Assembly: GCF_001939065.1 (NCBI RefSeq) | Contig: NZ_MPSZ01000001.1 | Coordinates: 806,001 to 870,000 of the forward strand | From: Exiguobacterium indicum HHS 31 | GTDB taxonomy: Bacteria; Bacillota; Bacilli; Exiguobacteriales; Exiguobacteriaceae | DNA: 64,000 nt | Reading direction: 5' to 3' | Shown: piece after piece, positions 60,698-64,000 of the stretch | Layout: the number at the start of each line of letters is the position of its first letter | Position numbering within the stretch: position 1 is the stretch's first letter | Position numbers and translations under genes: made by a program | The notes under the pieces: generated by a model | The model's database searches: none | What the model saw: the letters and a program-made list of their open reading frames with translations, nothing else | What the model was told of the DNA's origin: nothing

Positions 60698-62223
60698 TTA
60701 CTGTCGACGATCTCAGCATCCGCTACCCCGGTCAGATGAAGTCGGTGCTCGATCATGTATCGCTGACGATCGAGCAAGGAACGACCCTTCTGCTCGGACG
60801 AAGCGGGAGTGGCAAGACGACACTGCTTCATGCCCTAGCCGGACTGACACCAGAGACGATTGAAGTCGAACAGACTGGAACCGTTACCCGGTCCGGTTCG
60901 GTCGGAGTGCTGTTCCAAAATCCAGAAGAACAGTTCTGCATGGAAACGATCGGACGCGAAATCGCTTTTAGCTTAGAAAACCGGTCGATTCCACGCGCAG
61001 AGATGGAGGAACGCATTGAACGCTTACTCGCACTCGTTGGTCTCCCTCTCCCCTTCTCGACACCAATCGCGAGTCTATCCGGGGGGATGAAACAACGCCT
61101 CGCGCTCGCCGCGGTCCTGGCACTTGAGCCGACGATCTTATTACTCGATGAACCAACAGCTCAGATTGACCCGATCGGGCAACACGAGCTGATGGCGTTG
61201 ATCTTTCGGATTCAGAAAGAACATGATTTAACGATTGTCTTGATCGAACACCAACTCGATGTCTGTTTACCTTACATCGACAAAATCGTCTTACTTGAGG
61301 ACGGATCAGTGACTGCAACGGCGCATCCGCAGGATTTGTTCCCGCAGGCGTATACAGAGCTTCAATCGAAAGGGATCGCTGTTCCCTCTTTGTATCCGTA
61401 CACGTTAGAGACGTTACCCATAGACGGACCACAAGCAGCGCGACTTCACGTGCTTCCTCCAGTCGCTACAGCAGGCACTGCCTTGTTACACGTCGCTGTA
61501 TTATCGACGAAAGCCCCTTACCCGCTGACCGATGCGACATTTTCCCTGAAGACGGGAGAATGGGTGATGCTACTCGGGGCAAACGGATCCGGGAAAAGTA
61601 CGTTGCTTGCAACACTCGGGCGGTTGCTCTCGCATCAAGGAACATATCGGTTCCAGGAACGTCCGGCTCAGCGTTACTCACGGCGACGCTTTTATGAGCA
61701 TGTTGGCTATGTCTTCCAACAACCGGATCTGCAGTTTCTCAAACTGACAGTCGAAGCGGAAATCGACTGGAGTCACCGGGCAGCGACGAGTGATGAGCGC
61801 ACAGCGTTGCTCGAACGGCTGGAACTCGCATCTGTCAAACAGCAGTCACCGCTTGCGCTTAGTACGGGGCAACAACGAAGGCTCAGCGTCGCGACGATGC
61901 TCGGGCAGTCGAAGGATATGTTGTTGCTCGATGAACCGACGTTCGGACAGGATGGATTGACGACACGGCGGCTCATGGAACAGTTGTTGACGGAACAACA
62001 AAACGGAACGACGCTCGTCATGGCAACACACGATATGGAACTCGTCGCTCGATACGCGGATCGTGTCCTCGTCATGGAGCAAGGGCGGATTGCTTTTGAC
62101 GGGCGTCCGAGCGAGTTATTCGCTGACGTTCCGTTACTCGAACGCTGTCAGCTACAACGTCCACTTTCGTACCAATTCCAGGAGGTGAAGCGCCATGCAG
62201 ACGAACGCGTCACCGTTCGCTAA
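60694..62223 (+). CDS. ykoD: YkoD, double ATPase of the ECF transporter
   Basis: 509 residues: two ABC ATPase halves. First half Walker A GRSGSGKTT (35-43), signature LSGGMKQR, Walker B LLLDEPTAQ; second half Walker A GANGSGKST, signature LSTGQQRR, Walker B MLLLDEPTFGQD. Powers the YkoEDC complex. The second signature has LSTGQ instead of LSGGQ, as is common in fused ECF ATPases. Overlaps both neighbours. Confidence 0.95.
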   Translation: MITVDDLSIRYPGQMKSVLDHVSLTIEQGTTLLLGRSGSGKTTLLHALAGLTPETIEVEQTGTVTRSGSVGVLFQNPEEQFCMETIGREIAFSLENRSIPRAEMEERIERLLALVGLPLPFSTPIASLSGGMKQRLALAAVLALEPTILLLDEPTAQIDPIGQHELMALIFRIQKEHDLTIVLIEHQLDVCLPYIDKIVLLEDGSVTATAHPQDLFPQAYTELQSKGIAVPSLYPYTLETLPIDGPQAARLHVLPPVATAGTALLHVAVLSTKAPYPLTDATFSLKTGEWVMLLGANGSGKSTLLATLGRLLSHQGTYRFQERPAQRYSRRRFYEHVGYVFQQPDLQFLKLTVEAEIDWSHRAATSDERTALLERLELASVKQQSPLALSTGQQRRLSVATMLGQSKDMLLLDEPTFGQDGLTTRRLMEQLLTEQQNGTTLVMATHDMELVARYADRVLVMEQGRIAFDGRPSELFADVPLLERCQLQRPLSYQFQEVKRHADERVTVR

Positions 62224-62917
62224 ACTCAATCCTGTCATCAAGGGGAGCGGATTGTTTTTGATCATGTTTGCCTTAATTGCAACGAATGACTGGATCAAAA
62301 CGTTGGTGTTCCTGAGTTTTGCTATCGCTTTGCTACTCCTCTCCGGATGGGGTCCCGTCGATTTCTTGAAACGGCTCGCACCTTACAGTCTATTATTCTT
62401 ATTGACGTTCTGGATGATGGCGGCGTTTGGCAAAGGTACGAACACGCTCTGGTCGTTCGGTTGGTTTCATGTCACGTCGGAAAGTGTCGTACATGGCTGG
62501 TTACTTTCCTTACGGATGGCAACGTTCGTCTGCTTAAGTTTCGCTTTCGTCACGACGACCGATGCGACCCGGTTCGTGATGAGCTTGATTCACCAGGCAA
62601 AGGTGTCGCCTCGCTTCGCGTATGGGTTCCTTGCCGGGATCCGCTTTCTGCCTCAATTGGTCGAAGAAGTCCGCGTCTTACGGCGAGTCCGAATGATTCG
62701 GAACGTGCACAGTCGCTTTCCTGGTGATGCGTTTCTATCAATCGGCTTACCGCTCTTCTCGCGATCGATCCAGCGGGCAGAACGGATAGCAATCGCTTTC
62801 GAAGCCCGTCATTTTTCAGCGGAACGGACATATTATGAAGTGCCAGTCGTTCAGCGTCAGGATATTATCTACCTCGTGGTCATCCTCCTGTTGATCAGTC
62901 TTGTCTTTTGGCTATGA
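62195..62917 (+). CDS. ykoC: YkoC, transmembrane (T) component of the ECF transporter
   Basis: 240 residues with about five membrane helices and the coupling-helix motif FAYGFLAGIRFLPQLVEE and ALR-like AIAFEARHFS near the C-terminus, typical of EcfT/CbiQ proteins. Links YkoE to YkoD. GGAGGTGAAG before the ATG; overlaps ykoD by 29 bases. A weak ACCCG/CGGGT hairpin without a T-run follows (62927-62941). Confidence 0.93.
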   Translation: MQTNASPFAKLNPVIKGSGLFLIMFALIATNDWIKTLVFLSFAIALLLLSGWGPVDFLKRLAPYSLLFLLTFWMMAAFGKGTNTLWSFGWFHVTSESVVHGWLLSLRMATFVCLSFAFVTTTDATRFVMSLIHQAKVSPRFAYGFLAGIRFLPQLVEEVRVLRRVRMIRNVHSRFPGDAFLSIGLPLFSRSIQRAERIAIAFEARHFSAERTYYEVPVVQRQDIIYLVVILLLISLVFWL

Positions 62918-62972
62918 TTACCGCCACCCGTATCCGGGTACATTCTAGCAAGACAAATTGAAGGAGAACGAC

Positions 62973-64000
62973 ATGAAACGAATCCTATTGATTGGTGCAG
63001 GGCACGCTCACCTGCATTGCATTACACACGGACCAACAGAAGACGTCGAGTGGCTGATTTTAAGCGCCTCGACGTACCAATATTACTCGGGCATGTACTC
63101 CGGCCTTGCTGACGGAACATACGACATCGATGAGATCCGTATCGACATCGCCGCCTTATGTCGCGCCTATGATAAACAATTCATCGAGGAGACCGTCATC
63201 AAAATCGACCCCGTTGAAAAAGTCGTCTTCGGTGCATCCGGCAGACGCTATACCTATGACGTCGTCTCGACGAATATCGGCTCGTTCGATTGGTCGGAAG
63301 ATACGACACGATTATCGATCAAACCGAACTACCGGTTACCGGATACATTAAAGCGTCTGCAACAAGCAAAGCGTCCAGTCTTGATTGGAAGTGGTGCAGC
63401 GGCCGTCGAGATGGCGGCGTCCTTGAAAGCAGCGGGTGTGCCGATCACACTGGTCACGGATCCCGAGTTACTTTCAGGACACCCAGCAGCGGAAGCCATT
63501 ACACGACGCTTACAAGAACTCGATGTGCATTGGATTCGAGAACGCCCACTGAACGAGGCGTCTCCTCTTCGCTTTTCACATCACCCACCAATCGAGTCAG
63601 ATGCCATCATCCGCTTGACGGGTGCGAAAGCTCCGGTATTGTTTGCAGACAGTAAGCTCTATACGGAAGACGGATTTCTACTTGTCAATGAACAATTGCA
63701 AGCGCTCAATCATCCAAGTCTGTTTGCTGCGGGTGACGCGGCGACCCTCGTCGCTTATCCCGATATTCCAAAGAATGGCGTCACAGCTGTCCGGCAAGCA
63801 CCGATCTTACTAGCAAATCTCTTACGGTACGTCCAGGAAGAGGCACTGCAAACGTATCGTCCGCAAACGAACTATTTGACGATTTTATCGATGGGACCAC
63901 GTCATGCGGTTTCAATGTATGGCAATCAGTATTCGACTCACCCGTTCGGTTGGTACTTGAAGCGCTGGATCGATCAACGGTTCATGCGGAAGTATCGTCC
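62973..64000 (+). CDS. FAD/NAD(P)-dependent oxidoreductase, 3' end cut
   Basis: 342 residues visible, running off the window. FAD-binding start RILLIGAGHAHLHCI, a second NAD(P) site PVLIGSGAAAVEMAASL near residue 130 and the FAD-closing motif SLFAAGDAATL (about 248) define a two-dinucleotide disulfide-reductase/NDH-2-like enzyme. The GAGHAHL start is that of the subgroup fused or adjacent to selenophosphate synthetases in other bacteria. AAGGAGA before the ATG. It may be read through from ykoEDC, since no good terminator separates them. Confidence 0.85.
   Translation, partial: MKRILLIGAGHAHLHCITHGPTEDVEWLILSASTYQYYSGMYSGLADGTYDIDEIRIDIAALCRAYDKQFIEETVIKIDPVEKVVFGASGRRYTYDVVSTNIGSFDWSEDTTRLSIKPNYRLPDTLKRLQQAKRPVLIGSGAAAVEMAASLKAAGVPITLVTDPELLSGHPAAEAITRRLQELDVHWIRERPLNEASPLRFSHHPPIESDAIIRLTGAKAPVLFADSKLYTEDGFLLVNEQLQALNHPSLFAAGDAATLVAYPDIPKNGVTAVRQAPILLANLLRYVQEEALQTYRPQTNYLTILSMGPRHAVSMYGNQYSTHPFGWYLKRWIDQRFMRKYR

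Noticed and set aside
1-64000. CRISPR arrays, rRNA, tRNA, insertion sequences, prophage
   Set aside because: No regularly spaced repeats, cloverleaf sequences, transposase motifs or phage structural genes were found on reading both strands.

Overview
The window looks like chromosomal DNA of a Bacillota (Firmicutes) rod close to Bacillus, most likely Exiguobacterium. I infer this from several things. Base composition is near 50 % GC. Ribosome binding sites are of the strong AGGAGG type. There are Bacillus-type gene sets: HemAT, ydbS-ydbT, ohrA/ohrR, efeOBU, topoisomerase IV parE-parC, ctc and ykoEDC with its TPP riboswitch. Regulatory sites match Bacillus Fur, LexA, OhrR and sigma-B consensus sequences. 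I see no rRNA, tRNA, CRISPR array, insertion sequence or prophage. Nearly every gene ends in a clear intrinsic terminator, so operon limits can be read well.

Layout. 1-9.3 kb: a CorC/HlyC-type membrane protein cut by the window edge, a soluble globin-coupled chemoreceptor, a GNAT acetyltransferase, a small kinase-like protein, an operon of M32 carboxypeptidase, GDPD phosphodiesterase, membrane protein and guanylate-kinase-like protein, and an APH-type phosphotransferase. 9.3-21 kb: a TPR protein, a MarR regulator next to a RelA/SpoT-type alarmone synthetase, the divergent peroxide pair ohrA/ohrR, then ydbS-ydbT with an alpha/beta-hydrolase pseudoenzyme and a PP2C-like protein, and several unknowns. 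21-28.6 kb: a cation/proton antiporter, short-chain and Gfo/Idh/MocA dehydrogenases, a GNAT gene with an attenuator-like leader, a secreted SH3b-C39 peptidase and a DUF2339 membrane protein.

28.6-46.7 kb: a Fur-controlled elemental iron importer (efeO-efeB-efeU), a sigma-B-type general stress gene, small YCII/ABM-domain enzymes, oxidoreductases and regulators (WYL, HxlR), a MoxR-DUF58-DUF4129 operon whose last gene lacks the usual transglutaminase core, a DUF3006/ComEC-like hydrolase/phosphatase group, and a satD-DUF3307 pair behind two perfect operator-like palindromes. 46.9-59 kb: a Nudix gene with a structured leader, then parE-parC with a LexA box. Next comes a 429-base gap with two 47-base related repeats and a dif-like palindrome, directly before a XerS-like tyrosine recombinase. 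A SNF2/SWIM helicase follows, overlapped by a short PlsY paralogue and a GNAT-aminotransferase fusion. 59-64 kb: ctc behind a sigma-B promoter, the TPP-riboswitch-controlled ykoEDC thiamine-precursor importer, and an FAD oxidoreductase cut by the window end.

The least explained parts are the region upstream of the recombinase (52.66-53.09 kb) and the PlsY-like/GNAT-aminotransferase pair (56.77-58.86 kb), which could be an undescribed lipid- or amino-acid-acylating module. All family calls rest on reading motifs by eye; no database search was run.
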